From positions 6,333,513 through 6,397,512 of the forward strand of contig NC_063062.1 of NCBI RefSeq assembly GCF_018812025.1: 64,000 nt of DNA, in the 5' to 3' direction. The notes beneath the pieces are model-generated. The model saw nothing but the letters and a program-made list of their open reading frames with translations. It did not search any database and was not told the DNA's origin. The position numbers and the translations under genes are program-made. Source of the DNA: Megalobrama amblycephala. Lineage: Eukaryota > Chordata > Actinopteri > Cypriniformes > Xenocyprididae. This document shows, piece by piece, positions 10,189-22,645 of this stretch. Position 1 is the stretch's first letter. Every line of letters starts with the position of its first letter.

Positions 10189-13100
10189 GTAAGTCTGGTC
10201 ATCTCATCTTTGAAATTGAACTTGATAGTTTTGCTGCATAAATTACATTAGAATAGGCCTATATATGAAAGCCCGCCCCCAGGAACACACAACAAAGGGG
10301 ATGAGGCCATGTTGGGCTGCTTTAGAGAAGAGGAAGAGTTGTTGTAGTAGAGTGTTGTTATCATGCCGTCATTTTACGCCGGACTGCTTCACAAACGAGG
10401 GTCAATTCAACACTGGATTTGCACAAAAGATGAACATGACGGCAGATGCTAATCGATGAGTTGAATCAACTCCACAGCAACTACATAAATTTATCCACTA
10501 ACCATTCAGAAACGTCCAGTTTCATTCTAAAAGTTGTAACTTCTTCCAGAGTCTCTCAATCAGTGTTGACTCCGATTTGAACAATGTAAGGCTGAACACC
10601 GTTACTGGCAATCCTCATTTTGGCTGTGTGAGATTCCCCAGCTTTGTTGTTGTTGAGCAACCGAAGCGCGAGCTGTTAAAGCTCCGCCCTCTTCTGGAAA
10701 GCGAGCCGGGAGCAGCAGCTCATTTGCATTTAAAGGGACACACACACAAGCGGCGTGTTTTTGCTCACACCCAAATAGGAGCAAATTTGACAATTTATAC
10801 ACAAATAATAAATGATCTGTGGGGGATTTTGAGCTGAAACTTCACAGACACATTCTGGAGACACCAGAAACTTGCTGTATATTACATCTTGTGAAAGGGA
10901 CATTATAGGTCCCCTTTAAAATGAATATTCTAGGTTATTTAATTTCTATATACAGCATGTGCAGCCTGTTGACAGTTTTTTTTAAACTTTGGCCATTCAT
11001 TTACACAAAAACAGCGTTTTGAGGGCCTGAAAACACAAACTTTTGAAAACGGGTTTCAAAGTATACGTTTTGAAAATGATACCGTTAGCATCTCTATGTA
11101 AACTACAAAGACGTGAATTTGTCAAAGCGGTGGCTTCATGCTACTTCTGTGTATATGCGTATAATGTTTCTTTACAAAGTGACATCGCCACCTACTGGCC
11201 TGGCATGAATAATACAGCGTTTTTAGTTGATTTCGCTGATCTGTGAACTGGATTGTTTTTTAGTACAGTGTTGTCATGTAAACGTACCCTCATTCTTCAG
11301 TTTATAAAACAGCAATATTATTATTATTACTATTAATAATAAAAAAAATATTATTATTAGTATTATTTGGTATTATTCTCAGTAAATCAATAGCGTGTAT
11401 TTTCTAGTAGCTCGATTTAATACAGTACATTTGTCAATTTTTAAATCTATTCCTCAGAATTCTACAGGTCCCCCCCCCCCCCCCAAGTCTACAGATTCTG
11501 CTCTGCTAAAAAGAACATTAGTCTCTGCTGTGCATAACACAGATCTCAATTCTCACATCATGACAGAGAAGTTGGACTCACACATTTTTTCCAAACTTCT
11601 AGTCCATGTTTAATGTACCTCTCTACACCACAGTGTTTAAGGATGTTAAGAAGAGTTAGGGAGGAAAACACACATGCTCTCTGGCAGTTGAAGAAAACAC
11701 AGTTTGAGATGCCATAATCAATTTCCATGCAGAGAATGAGGCATCGTCTGGAACCTAGCCATGTTTTTGAAGGTACAGTGCAGTAACTGCATTCGTTCCG
11801 AGTCCAAACAGAACCAACTATCGCACACACATGAGTCTAATTACCTCGAAGGCTGACAACACAGTGCAGACTCTGTTGAGTGACTACAGGGTTTGACCCG
11901 TTTTTCAAAAACATACCTACAGACATACGCAATTGTGATGAGCCCCTCCCGCTTTGCTCCCCAGCGCTGTTGTTTAGTGCTGGCTGTTGCTCTGTCCTGC
12001 TCGCTCTCTCTATCAAACAGGACTTTTTCCCTCAACACACTGTAATAGAGGATGTTTTGGATGATATCATGGTTTTAGTCATCGGGACATACTTGGAACA
12101 CATTTTGGGATATAATTTGGTATTCATGCTTAAAATCTTGTGTTATGTGAGCGCATATGTGTAGTGATGCACTTATGTGTTATAAGTGTCCTTATACAAT
12201 GAGAGTACGTGTATGTGTGTGTCTGTGGATCTGCACAAAAGGTCCACTGCTCTAGTCTGTGGGTCTCTGAGAGGTCAGAGGGGGCAGCTCTGGAAAGCCG
12301 GGGGCTTAGGCGTCAGGAAATTAAACATGAAATGTAAACAAACTGCAGCCTGAACATTCTCCCCTTTCACTTTCTAACATCCTTATTTCCCTTTAGAATT
12401 TGAGTTTGAAGAAAAGAAAGTGCAAAGGAGAAAGTTTGTATCAGAGAATGATGAAAAAAAAAATCCCAGAAAGAAGCAGAAGACATAAACTCGGAATTCT
12501 GAGAAAAAAGTCAGAATTGTTAGATGTAAACTCACAGTTCTGAGAAAAAAATGCTTAATTGATATGTTAACTCAAAATTGTAAGATATTGTAAATTTTAT
12601 AGTTTTAATATTTTGTGAGCGAACGCAAACGTTTTTTCCTAGGAACGCAAAGGTTTTGCCAGCGAATGCAGAGTTTCTCAGGGGAATGCAAACATTTTGC
12701 GAGAGAACGCAAAAGCATTGCTAAACATGTTTTCCTCCCATTTCATATTCCCACCATGTAAGATATAAACTTGTGAATGCAAGAAAAAAATCTGAATTGT
12801 GTTATAAACTCGTGATTGTGGGGAAGTCTGAATTGTGAGATGTTAGCTCAAATTTGCAAGAAATAAACTCACAATTGCGAGAAATAGTCAGAACTGTGTT
12901 ATAAACTCTGAATTGTAAGATGTTAACTCACAATTGCAATATATAAACTCACATTTGCAAGAAGTAAAGCCCGAATTGCAAAACGTAAATGTGCAATTTT
13001 GAAAAAAAAAAAAGAAAAAAAAATCTGAATTCCAAGATATAAACTTGGAATTGTAAAAAATAAAGGCTGAATTGTGAGATAAAAAGTCACAATTTTCACA

Positions 13101-16100
13101 ATTTTCTATTTTGTGGCAGATCACATCTCTAAGGGAAAAAATTTAACTATTTTACAAGTTACCGATTTCGTATGAATTCGTACAATGTGAATTTAGAAAA
13201 AAGTAAGTGAGAAGGTCCACCCCTAAACATAACCATCACTGCATGGGGTGTAAGTAGATTGTACGAAAATGTATGATTCATATGATTTAGCCACCAATTC
13301 TCCAAAATGTGAAACAGTTATGAATTCCATAAGTACTTCTGTCTAAGGGTACGTTAACACGACAACAGTGTACTAAAAATGGAAAAGTTTTTCCTTTGCC
13401 TTTTTCACGTACAGATGACACCATTGTCAAAACGATTTCACAAACACCATTTCACAAATTCACGTTTTTGTAGTTGACACAGAGATGATAACGTTATCGT
13501 TTTCAAAAACTTGCACTTTGAAACCTGTTTTCGAAAGTTTGCATTTTTGCAGGCCATCAAAACACCTTTGTCGTGTAAATGATTGGACAAAATGCATAAA
13601 AAGCTTTACATTTTTTGTTGAAAATGGTGTCATGTAAACAGCCCCTAATTTAATGCCTTGCAGTCTGCTCAGCTGGTTTAGATTAGTTATTGAACTAAAT
13701 GTTTAACTATTTCCCTGCCATTGACGGAGTTTTCCGGCTTTCGGTGTTTTAAGTGTTATACGGTAGGGGACGCTATTACTCATCTTCTGAAAGAGTACAG
13801 AAACTCCCGATCAAAACACATGCAAAAAAGAAGCAGAAACAAGCAATGAAAGCATTGCTTATGCACATTTTAGTCTTTGAAATAAAAAACGCGATTTTCT
13901 CAGCTTTTTGTTCAAAACGTTGCTATTTTTTATGAAACTTGCCCACATTTAAGTATTGATAAAAAAAGAATGCATGAAGTTAGAATGTAAAAGCTAGAAA
14001 GAGTTAATGTAAAAAAGCATTTACATTGTACATTGTCCTTCAATTCATCTTCAAAACATTTCCACCCTTGTAGAGGAAAGAGGAACAACATAAACTAAGA
14101 ATACAGATGCTGCTCAGCTCATTGATCATTGGTCATTATCTCTGATTACTCTTAATTTCGTAGACCAAGGAAAAACAACATAAATGTCCAAAGAGACAGG
14201 GATTAAATTACAAAGATTCTCAAAACAGATGACATGATCATAATGGCACTTGGAGGTCAGGAGCAGACCATGACATCGGCCTGAACGATCATATTACTTT
14301 GTATACAGTTGGCCCCTATAGGACAACTTGAGCTAATTCGAGCAATATATTTTGTAACTCAAGTAAAGATAAGTTGAAATGCATTTCTTTTGTACCTTTT
14401 ATGGTTCCCCATTCATGTGAACTCAGTGTGCCATATTCCGTTACCCTTCCATAATATTTCTGGGGTTCCTGGGGGTTATGGAAACTGTAATGTGATTGGA
14501 CAGGGCTTTACTTCTCACAATCCAAGTTTATCTCAGTGGAACGGACAGACTGACACTGCACTTTGAAATAGTCAATGAAAGCCTGTGCATTTACAAATGC
14601 ATAAGAGCTTAAACATGGGAGTCATTGTCCTTCCTAAATTACACACCAGAGACAAATCCATGAGTATTTGTGGTAATGGAAAACACATATTCACTATTAA
14701 CTATGACTTTTGCCTCAATAAACTCTTAATTTACTGCGTATTAATAGGTAGTAAGGTAGTAGTTGTAGCATTTAAGTTTAGGTATGTGGTAGGATTTAGG
14801 GATGTTGAATATGGTCACCGGTCATTGACGAATAAGGATTTTAAAAGTATAAAAAAAAAAACATAATGGAGATATAATTCATTTTGAAGTTTTATTAAGT
14901 GTTAACAATGAGAGTATGTGGTATTTATAATCAATTAACACTGCTTTTGTAATTTTTTACAAGATGGACAAAATTTGTGACCAAAAAAGTCATTTGGTTT
15001 AACCAGAAATATCGGTTTTACCGAATGACACTTTTGGTTATACCGAATGATGATATTTTCAAACAATGCTAACAGGCTCATATCTAGCTAGCTAGCTAGC
15101 AAAAGGACAATCAAACAATTTATATTTAGTACCATTTTTTTTAAATATTACAACATTTTCCATGTTTTATAGCAGTTGTACCAAAATACCTGATGTTTCG
15201 GGACATGCGTATGAGCAAATGAAAACATTAATTTTTCAAATTGTTAAAAGAGAGTTACTTACTTTGCTTCACGACCATGTGGTCCTTTGCAGGTGTCTGA
15301 ATGATGTCACATCATGTCACATGATATTGACCACCTGACTTGATCCAAAATGGTCCCTTTATATTGGTTACTCCGAATGACATCAATGAAATTCATTTTT
15401 TTTGGACATTCTTTCTCATAACAAAGCAATGACTTCTACACATAATTTTAATTCCGTTTTGCACTATGTTGATATATGATGTTATAAAATCATGCTTGAA
15501 TAAAAAATATATACATTTATTACTTTCTAAGATATTTTAATCACAAATGAAATGTCTGTACTAGCCTTTAGATGGTTAAACCAAATGACCTTTTGACACT
15601 TCAAAATCTTTAAAATATCTTTATATGTAGCAAAATATAATTAAAACCTTTTGGAATCAGTAAAAAAGATATCTAATTGTACTACCTTACATACTTTGGA
15701 TGACATATCTGTGTTTATTAGGGGCCAAGCACCGAAGGTGCGAAGGCACCTATTGTATCCGTTGGCGTTCTTATTATTATTATTCTGCTTCTTCCGCTCT
15801 GGAAGTCTATGGCAGCCCATAGAACCATATGGTAAAAAGTTGTGAAATTTGGCACACAGTTAGAGGTCAGTCTGACCTTTGTCCATAGCAAATTTGGAGT
15901 CTCTAACTCAATCCATCTAGCGCCACCAGCTGTCCAAATTTGCCCTTATGTTTATGTATTAGTAATAGACATAAGGCTGTATCTCCGTAACGCTTTATTA
16001 TATTCAGACCAAACTTGGTGCAGTGTTTCAGCGCAGTGCCACCTACTGGTGCAGAGATATGAAAAATTGTTATTTTTGCTTATAAATTCTGATGGCTTTG

Positions 16101-19100
16101 TCCAAAAATCATAAATTTAGTCTCGCTAGATTTAGGGCATCATGCCGAGTCAAATGATATCAAATTTTTACATATCAGCCATTTTGGCCGTCGGCCATTT
16201 TGAATTTTGTGCTAAAATGCTGTAATTTACGAATGCATTAGCGTATTGTGACGAAACTCGGTATGCATCTTTGGCACCATGTCCTTGTGGTCAAAAGTTA
16301 TAACAAAATTTACAAAAATGCTAATAACTTTTGACTATATTAACCGATTGTGATGAAACTGGTCTCAATAGATTCCTTGGGTCATGCTGAGAACATAGAT
16401 ATCAAATTTGACATAGTCGGCTGAACTTCCTGTCCGCCATATTGTTTTTCTTTAAAAACCTACTTTTTCGAACTCCTCCTAGACCGTTGCTCCAATTTTC
16501 ACCAAAATCGAACCATATCATCTCAGACCATGCCGACAAAAAGTTATGGATTTCAAGTTGATATATCAAACGTTTTCATATACCGGAGCAACGATTTTGA
16601 GGCATGATGCAAAACTCACTCTTGAAGCTGTATCTCTGCAATGCTTTGACATATTGACACCAAACTTTGCAAGTGTCATTGTCACCTCACTCTGACCATA
16701 TCACATTAATTTGGACACAGCGCCACCTATTGGTCGAAAGTGATGAACCGGTAAATCCTCATTTTTTATCATTTTTCAGCTCGTTTGCCTAGAATGATCT
16801 TAATAGGTCTTTAATTGCTCATTGTTGCAGTTGGTCTGATGCTCACAGCCACGTTGGCTGGCTTATTGTGCCATTTTTGTGCTTGACCCCGTAATTGCTG
16901 CTTGCAGCTATATTTATTATTATTATTATTATTATTATTAAGGCCTTTGGACAAAAAAATGACCCATCACGTCCTTGACCCTCACGAAGAGTGAGGCATT
17001 AATATGTGCTTTATAAGTACTTATAAACAGCCAATATGAAAGCTAATAAGAAACTAGTTAAAAGTGAGAATTGTTCTGAAAAACATGTTTTTTTGGGTAG
17101 AAAAGAAACAGACCTCTCTCTGTCAGTCATATTGTGAAGTGATGGAAATGGCTGAGGAAGAAACTTGACAGGATCATATTGAAAAACAAACATCTATAAT
17201 ATAAATACATGAAATCTGAACATGTGCATGTCTGTTGCAGACTTTGCTTCGCAGATTACAAGTCAATAATGAGTAAGTAAATAATGAATGAGATAATGTA
17301 AATGTCAAAAAATGACTTTGTTCCACTGAAATATAGCAACCGCAAAATAAAACATTGCATCCGGTAAAATTTGAAAGTAACAAACTGGATTCTAAAACAA
17401 TTACACGTATTTACAAATCATAAAATATCAAAACATATGTTGAGGTCTGACAGCACGCAGCTGTGGTTCGGGGTTGTTGGTTTGTGTCACGGTGCACTAA
17501 CAGCAGATCAGAACTGGCCTCATTGTGATTGATGAGGCGGACCTGCTCCAGACATGAGTGAGACTGGACCCGCTGGCTGAGGGGAGACAGACAGAGGAGC
17601 AGCTATCAAAGTGTAGAGCTCCAACCTGTGCTGGAGTTCAATTCCATACATAAATAGTGCAGTGCGGACAGCACATTAAAGACATCAGCTGGCAGTGCTT
17701 TCATGTGCCTCACGATTTATGGCTTCACATGGGCTCAGTTTTTCACTACAGGGAGAAGCCAGTTCTCTGTAGATTTTAGTAGTATTGTTCAGTGTATAAA
17801 CGGCATCGAGAGTTTGTATTTCTAGTACCAAAATAGAAACAGCATGAAGATTTTACAGAAGAATATACTATATCTGTATTCACTCCAAATCTTGGTAGAT
17901 ATTTCAAATAATCAGATTTTTGGTTCATTTCCTGCAGGTGTGGTTTCAGAATCGCCGGGCCAAATGGAGAAAGAGAGAACGCTTTGGTCAGATGCAGCAG
18001 GTTCGGACACACTTCTCTACAGCCTATGAGCTTCCTCTTCTTACACGACCAGAAAATTACGCACAGGTAAAAGGAAAAATCTGTACTACCGATCATACTT
18101 GTATACCAAGATGCTATTTGGCTGAGTTTAGAAACTACCAGCATCAGTTGCTATTCACAAATCCTCTCCCGTGGCCTCATGGGATAGATAGTAAAGCATC
18201 AATTGGATGCGCGCTTCAGAATCTTGATGGAAGTTGGGGTACTTTTTGCCTACTGTTTTATGAAAACTGTGTATTTAGACATACTACTCATTCTACATAC
18301 TTTCACACAGTGTTTTTTGCTTGCTATATGTGACCTGCGCTGGCAAAATGAGTCAGAATGCGCACGGGCTAATTACGTGCTACAAGCAAAACAAGTCAAA
18401 AATGTTTTGGTCAAATTTGAGGTTTTCACAAAAATTAGTTCATTAAGCCCTCATCTAGCAATCCAAATGCTTCAAATAGCAATTTAACATCTAAAAGTAT
18501 CTTTATTTGTATGTTTTCTGAGAGGAGTCCCTTTCCTTTGTCCATGAAAAATGCCGTTTTTCTCTGCTCACTTCACCACAGCAACTTCCTCAATAGTCCA
18601 AGTTTGTTATCGTTTATCTTGTCTATCGTTTTCAAAGACAAGGCTTAAGCCTAGTCCCGGACTAAACTTTTTTAACTGAAAGCAACGTACACTGACATAT
18701 CTTAAAAGACATTGTTTTGTCTCAAGATGCACTCCGGTAATGTTTTTTTTCTAAGGCACGTTTATAAAAGCTACTTAAATGCCCTAATTGAACTAAGGCC
18801 TAATCTTGGCTTAATCTAAGCCCTGTCTGTGAATCCGGGCCTTTATGTATTTAATCTCACTTTATTAACCACTGCCTAGATTCAAAAATTGAATTTACCT
18901 TGGCATAGTTGAATAACAAGAGTTCAGTACATGGAAATGACATACAGTGAGTCTCAAACTCCGTTGTTTCCTCCTTCTTATATAAATCTCATTTGTTTAA
19001 AAGACCTCCGAAGAACAGGTGAATCTCAACATAACACCGACTGTTACGTAACAGTCGGGATCATTAATATGTACGCCCCCAATATTTGCATATGCCAGCT

Positions 19101-21088
19101 CATGTTCAAGGCATTACACAAGGGCAGACAGTATTAACGTCTGTGCACAGCTGAATCATCAGACTAGGTAAGCAAGCAAGAACAACAGCGAAAAATGGCA
19201 GATGGAGCGATAATAACTGACATGATCCATGATTACATGATATTTTTAGTGATATTTGTAAATTGTCTTTCTAAATGTTTCGTTAGCATGTTGCTAATGT
19301 ACTGTTAAATGTCGTTATTTTCATTTTTTAAACACTTGCAGTCTGTATAATTCACAAACACAACTTCATTCTTTATAAATCCCTCCCACAGTGTGTAATG
19401 TTAGCTTTAGCCACGGAGCAAAACCTCAAACTCATTCAGAATCAAATGTAAACATCCAAATAAATACCATACTTACGCGATTAGACATGCTGCATGACGA
19501 ACCATTTTGAGGGTTATATTAGCTGTGTGAACTTTGTTTATGCTGTTTAAGGCAAGCGCGAGCTCTTGGGGCGTGGAGCACGAGATTTAAAGGGGCTGCG
19601 TACCCTCAATCGGCGCATTTATAATGATAGGCAGTTAAAAAAATTAATTAAAAAAAAACTATGGGGTATTTTGAGCTGAAACTTCACAGACACATTCAGG
19701 AGACACCTAAGACTTATATTACATCTTTTAAAAACATGTTCTTCGGCAACTTTAAAATTTGACAAGATTTTTTCGTAGAGGCGAAAAACTGTCTCCTGGT
19801 ATTGCCATGAGAGCATGAGGGTGAAATTAGGATAGAATATGCCACCGCAACGTTTACCTCCACTGTTGTTTTGCCTTTTGTAGAAATAAAAACCATTTAA
19901 TTCAGTTGGATAACGGTTGCTTCAGTCCCATCCAGCTCATCAAACACAAGCTGCAGAGTCATACATAGAGTAAGTGACTGACAATACCATGGTGGAGGAT
20001 TCGTTGGACAACAGAGCCTAAGCATCTGACAAATGTCTTATCTTGTAGATTGTGTGCTCAGCACCGCTGCCCCCATTCATAGAGTACACACTATCGCGAA
20101 ATAGAAAGCGAAAGTAAAATGCGAATGCGCATTAAAACGTGATTTCAATACCAGTGGCTCCTTGATGCATGCAAATATCTCACAATTTGAAAGCTATCTT
20201 AGGCTTTGCTGTGTAGTTGTAACCATCTCTCAGCTCTGTATCAGAAAATAATGGTCTCATTTTGAATATTGAGAGTATTTTGATTATGATCGCACTTATT
20301 GTTTGCACTTAATAAGACTAAGAGAAAACTGTTATTAATTTTTATTTATACTTTTTTTATTTCTATGATCAATTTGTGGAAAGGAGTTCAGTTAGGAGGT
20401 CAAAAGTTGTAGAAGCTCATAAATCATGTACAGTAAGGTCTGAAGAGACTCATATTAAATCATAATAGAGAGAAGCCAGTCAGTTGAGTCAGTGGCAAAA
20501 CCTTTTACAGTGCTTGAGTATTGTTGTCTTTTATTGCATATGATAATTCATACTCAGAAAGTAGAACCGAAATTATATTCATTACAAGATGATTAGTTAA
20601 AACATTTGCATGCAGACTATTTTTTTTATAGCTATGTATTTCTTAAAAATACTAAATGTAAAACACGTATGCACACAATAAGTTCATTGTATCAAATGAT
20701 GAATTTTAATGTTAGTACATGGTATAAAGTGGGATCAGGATTACATGTTTTCTTTTGCATTTTTCTTTAGATTCAGAACCCATCTTGGCTCAGTGGCAGC
20801 AGTGCAGCCTCACCAGTGCCTGGCTGTGTGGTACCTTGTGATACTGTAGCTTCCTGCATGACCCCTCACCCCCACTCCGCCAGTGGCATGTCTGATTTCC
20901 TCGGTATGCCAAGCCCAGGTGGGAACATGGGACAGACACACATGGGCAGTCTTTTTGGCAACTCTGGAGTGGGCGGAACCATTAATGGTTTTGATCTCAG
21001 CGTTGAACCAGATCGCAAATCCTCCAGCATAGCCAGCCTGCGCATGAAGGCGAAGGAGCACAGCGCCGCAATCACATGGGCCACATGA
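9875..21088 (+). CDS. alx4: ALX homeobox 4 (3' coding part)
   Basis: Paired-type homeodomain transcription factor that acts in the nucleus on TAAT-type palindromes. In vertebrates ALX4 patterns craniofacial skeleton, skull and limb. Three exons splice in phase: 9875-10188 (starts at codon position 2, ends phase 0), 17938-18066 (43 codons) and 20771-21088 (105 codons plus TGA), about 252 residues in all. The homeodomain runs from [19 protein letters not shown] through [16 protein letters not shown], with Gln at homeodomain position 50. ALX4 rather than ALX1 or ALX3 is indicated by [20 protein letters not shown], by the IQNPSW start of the last exon and by the OAR motif [20 protein letters not shown] at the C-terminus. 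The N-terminal exon is not found in the window, so the gene is partial at the left. ATTAAA at 21405-21410 is a weak poly(A) candidate. Which teleost paralogue (a or b) is undecided. Confidence 0.93.
10264..10919 (-). mobile_element. MITE copy in alx4 intron (same family as 57230 and 59151)
   Basis: The right end reads CATTATAGGTCCCCTTTAAA, and the body shares long blocks with 59390-59782, including CATTTGCATTTAAAGGGACA, TTTTGAGCTGAAACTTCACA and TATTACATCTTGT. The left end is truncated near 10264. It contains short spurious open frames only. Confidence 0.7.
10975..11292. mobile_element. Short foldback element
   Basis: The right edge TGTTGTCATGTAAACGTACC is mirrored by the left side of the related element at 13345 (AGGGTACGTTAACACGACAA). 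Internally AAAACGGGTTTCAAAGTATA recurs in related form at 13500-13540. Boundaries are approximate. Confidence 0.4.
11470..11484. repeat. Poly-C run (15 C)
   Basis: Fifteen consecutive cytosines follow TCTACAGGT. (TTA)-rich sequence lies just left, at 11318-11375. Confidence 0.9.
12440..13135. repeat. Degenerate ~35-45 bp tandem repeat
   Basis: Many diverged units combine AAACTCACAATTGC, GAGAAATAGTCAGAA and TTGTAAGATGTTAACTC motifs. Within 12600-12720 a variant reads GCGAACGCAAACGTTTT, AACGCAAAGGTTTTGCC and GAGAGAACGCAAAAGC. No coding function is suggested, although one strand is open for about 78 codons. Confidence 0.6.
13345..13652. mobile_element. Short foldback element
   Basis: The left end is AGGGTACGTTAACACGACAA. 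The right end on the opposite strand is AGGGGCTGTTTACATGACAC. The inner halves are partly mirrored (AAAACG and TTTTCAAAAAC blocks). It resembles the element at 10975-11292. Confidence 0.45.
13653..14984. other. Gene-free intronic stretch of alx4
   Basis: No exon signals, RNA gene or clear repeat boundary was found. The sequence is unremarkable and moderately AT-rich. Confidence 0.4.
14985..15600. mobile_element. Foldback element with GTCATTTGGTTTAACC ends
   Basis: The left end is AAAGTCATTTGGTTTAACCA. The right end read on the other strand is AAAGGTCATTTGGTTTAACC. Sub-terminal motifs TACCGAATGACA and TACTCCGAATGACA recur internally. No coding frame. Confidence 0.6.
15719..16941. repeat. Long dispersed repeat ending in (TTA)n
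   Basis: It opens with AGGGGCCAAGCACCGAAGGT and closes with TTGCTGCTTGCAGCTATATT followed by a (TTA)n run at 16912-16941. Internal phrases recur with variation, such as 'GCGCCACC.A.TGGT' and 'GTGATGAAACT', suggesting old internal duplication. This layout is familiar from dispersed repeats of teleost genomes. I give no family name. Confidence 0.6.
16942..17937. other. alx4 intronic stretch up to the next exon
   Basis: No element ends are seen. 17440-17720 has a more balanced composition and lacks repeats, so it could hold conserved intronic sequence. The acceptor of the next exon is TTCATTTCCTGCAG at 17924-17937. Confidence 0.35.
17938..18066 (+). CDS. alx4: alx4 exon with homeodomain helix 3
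   Basis: 129 bp, phase 0 at both ends, bounded by TTTCCTGCAG|GTG and GCACAG|GTAAAAG. It encodes the recognition helix [16 protein letters not shown], then [20 protein letters not shown] and RPENYAQ. Confidence 0.93.
18640..18845. mobile_element. Short repeat with mirrored ends
   Basis: The left edge GGCTTAAGCCTAGTCCCGGA and right edge CCCTGTCTGTGAATCCGGGC carry mirrored CCGGG/CCCGG and TTAAGCC/GGCTTAA blocks. It is non-coding. Confidence 0.4.
18877..19754. mobile_element. MITE, copy A of the 51080-52030 family
   Basis: Nearly collinear with 51080-52030: both contain GGCATAGTTGAATAACAAGA, the TTACGTAA palindrome, CATTAATATGTACGCCCCCA and TTTTGAGCTGAAACTTCACA. The outer ends (GGTGCC...GGCACC type) are eroded here. 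The first ~100 bp of the shared right end also occur in the 10264, 57230 and 59151 elements, so these are related families. Confidence 0.75.
19755..20770. other. Remaining alx4 last intron
   Basis: No exon or clear repeat is visible. It ends in the polypyrimidine tract TTTTGCATTTTTCTTTAG before the last exon. Confidence 0.4.
20771..21088 (+). CDS. alx4: alx4 terminal coding exon with OAR motif
   Basis: It follows TTTTCTTTAG and opens [20 protein letters not shown]. It is Ser/Gly/Pro-rich, contains [20 protein letters not shown], and ends in the conserved OAR motif with TGA at 21086-21088. The OAR motif is known to modulate activity of paired-type factors. Confidence 0.93.
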   Translation: MQNPSWLSGSSAASPVPGCVVPCDTVASCMTPHPHSASGMSDFLGMPSPGGNMGQTHMGSLFGNSGVGGTINGFDLSVEPDRKSSSIASLRMKAKEHSAAITWAT

Positions 21089-21414
21089 TGCCTTCATCTG
21101 GGACACAGAAGACCAGACAACCTCAGCCCTAAGCTGTCAGCACTAATGAGGTGAAAGTTAATGCCATCTGGAGCCAATATGAACATGAGAAATGGAGGCT
21201 CGAAGCTTTAAAACACTTGGAGATTAAATTTTGAAGTTTTCTAGAGGAAGTGGATTGTGCAGTGGGAGCTTGAATGCGTGGAATCCGATGGGCCAGTTTC
21301 AAAATAGAGACTGATTTATTAATATACTGACTTCCCATGTATTAGCATTGAGAGAAAAAAATATCAGTATGCACTATTTGTCCTATCAATTACCAGACAT
21401 GTACATTAAAATTC

Positions 21415-21905
21415 AAAAGTTTGGGGTCGGTAGGATTTTTTTTTTTATTTGATTTTATTTTATTTTATTTTTTATGTTTATGACCACCAAAAGTGCATTT
21501 ATTTCATCAAAAATACAGTTAAACAGTAATATTATGATATATTATTACAATTTAAATTGGTAATGATTGTAATAATTAGAAAATAATTGTTTTCTATTTT
21601 AATATATTTTAAAATTCAATTTATTCCTGTGATCAAAGCTCATTACTCATCTTCAGTGTCACATGATCATTCAGAAATCATTCTAATTATCAATATTGCA
21701 AATAGTAGTGCTGATTATTATGCTTATTTTGTAGAAACCATTATATGTATTTTTTTCAGGATTCTTTGATGAATAGAAAATTCAAAAGAACAGCATTTAT
21801 TTCATTTTTGTAACAGAGAAAAAGTATTTACTGTCACTTTTAATGGATACTTGCTGAAGAAAAGTATTCATTTCTTTTGAAAATCTCACTGACCCCAAAA
21901 TTTTG
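21415..21905 (+). repeat. Dispersed cyprinid-type repeat
   Basis: Runs from AAAGTTTGGGGTCGGTAGGA through TCAGTGTCACATGATCATTC and TTTTTTTCAGGATTCTTTGA to CTCACTGACCCCAAAATTTT. The same blocks recur at 36760-37240 and 44575-44855. Confidence 0.65.
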
Positions 21906-22034
21906 AACAAAATTGGTTTTTATAAGAGATTATGGATTATCTTAAAGGTTCAACCAAAAAAAAAACCCATATTTTTTTTTTCTCATTTTGTTTCAAAGCT
22001 GTATAACTTTTTATTCTGTGAAACACACACACAC

Positions 22035-22645
22035 ACGAAAGTCACTAGCTGCGTTTCTATTAGCCTTGAAATTGCACAAATTTAAGTTGCAAATTGAAAA
22101 TACGCCCAATAGAAACGCCAATTTCACACAAAAAAACTCCCATATATCACAAAAACGTTTTTACGCTCACATGAGGTGGCGACTCGAAAAAGGAATATTT
22201 CGCAAAACTGCAATGGAAACCATTTTTCCGCATTTACAGGTCACCTGGCGTTTGTAAAAGTCGATCATTCTTTAAAGATGGACACAAAGACGAGACATAA
22301 AAGACAAATTTATAGGAATACTGGATTCTAAACAAAAATGCCACAATTTACCAAGACCATAAAGTAGATAGTTGGGAGAAACACCCAGAAACACCTCATA
22401 AAGGGCTTTCCTTGCCATTAATGCTTGGATAACATGCCTACGTCTCCTTCGATTAAAAATAATGGCTAGTGTGATGAACCTACTAAGATCCATTGCCATG
22501 TTTTTTGGAATGACTTATCGTGAGAGGAAAAATTACGTTTTAGTCACATAACATCACTGTCATTTCTCAATAGTTTTTTATCGACATTTAGAAATTATTG
22601 CAAATGTTTTGCACAAATCTGTTATGGAAACCTGGCTACTGAGGC
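22035..22645. mobile_element. Foldback element with 'TTTCTAT' ends
   Basis: The left end TAGCTGCGTTTCTATTAG is mirrored by the right end GTTATGGAAACCTGGCTA. The inner part has mirrored AAATTGCACAAATTT and AAATGTTTTGCACAAATC blocks. It is similar in design to 37640-38280. Confidence 0.5.

Noticed and set aside
12888..13124. 78-codon minus-strand frame rich in Cys/Phe/Asn
   Set aside because: Produced by a degenerate AATTGC-type tandem repeat. No start or splice context.
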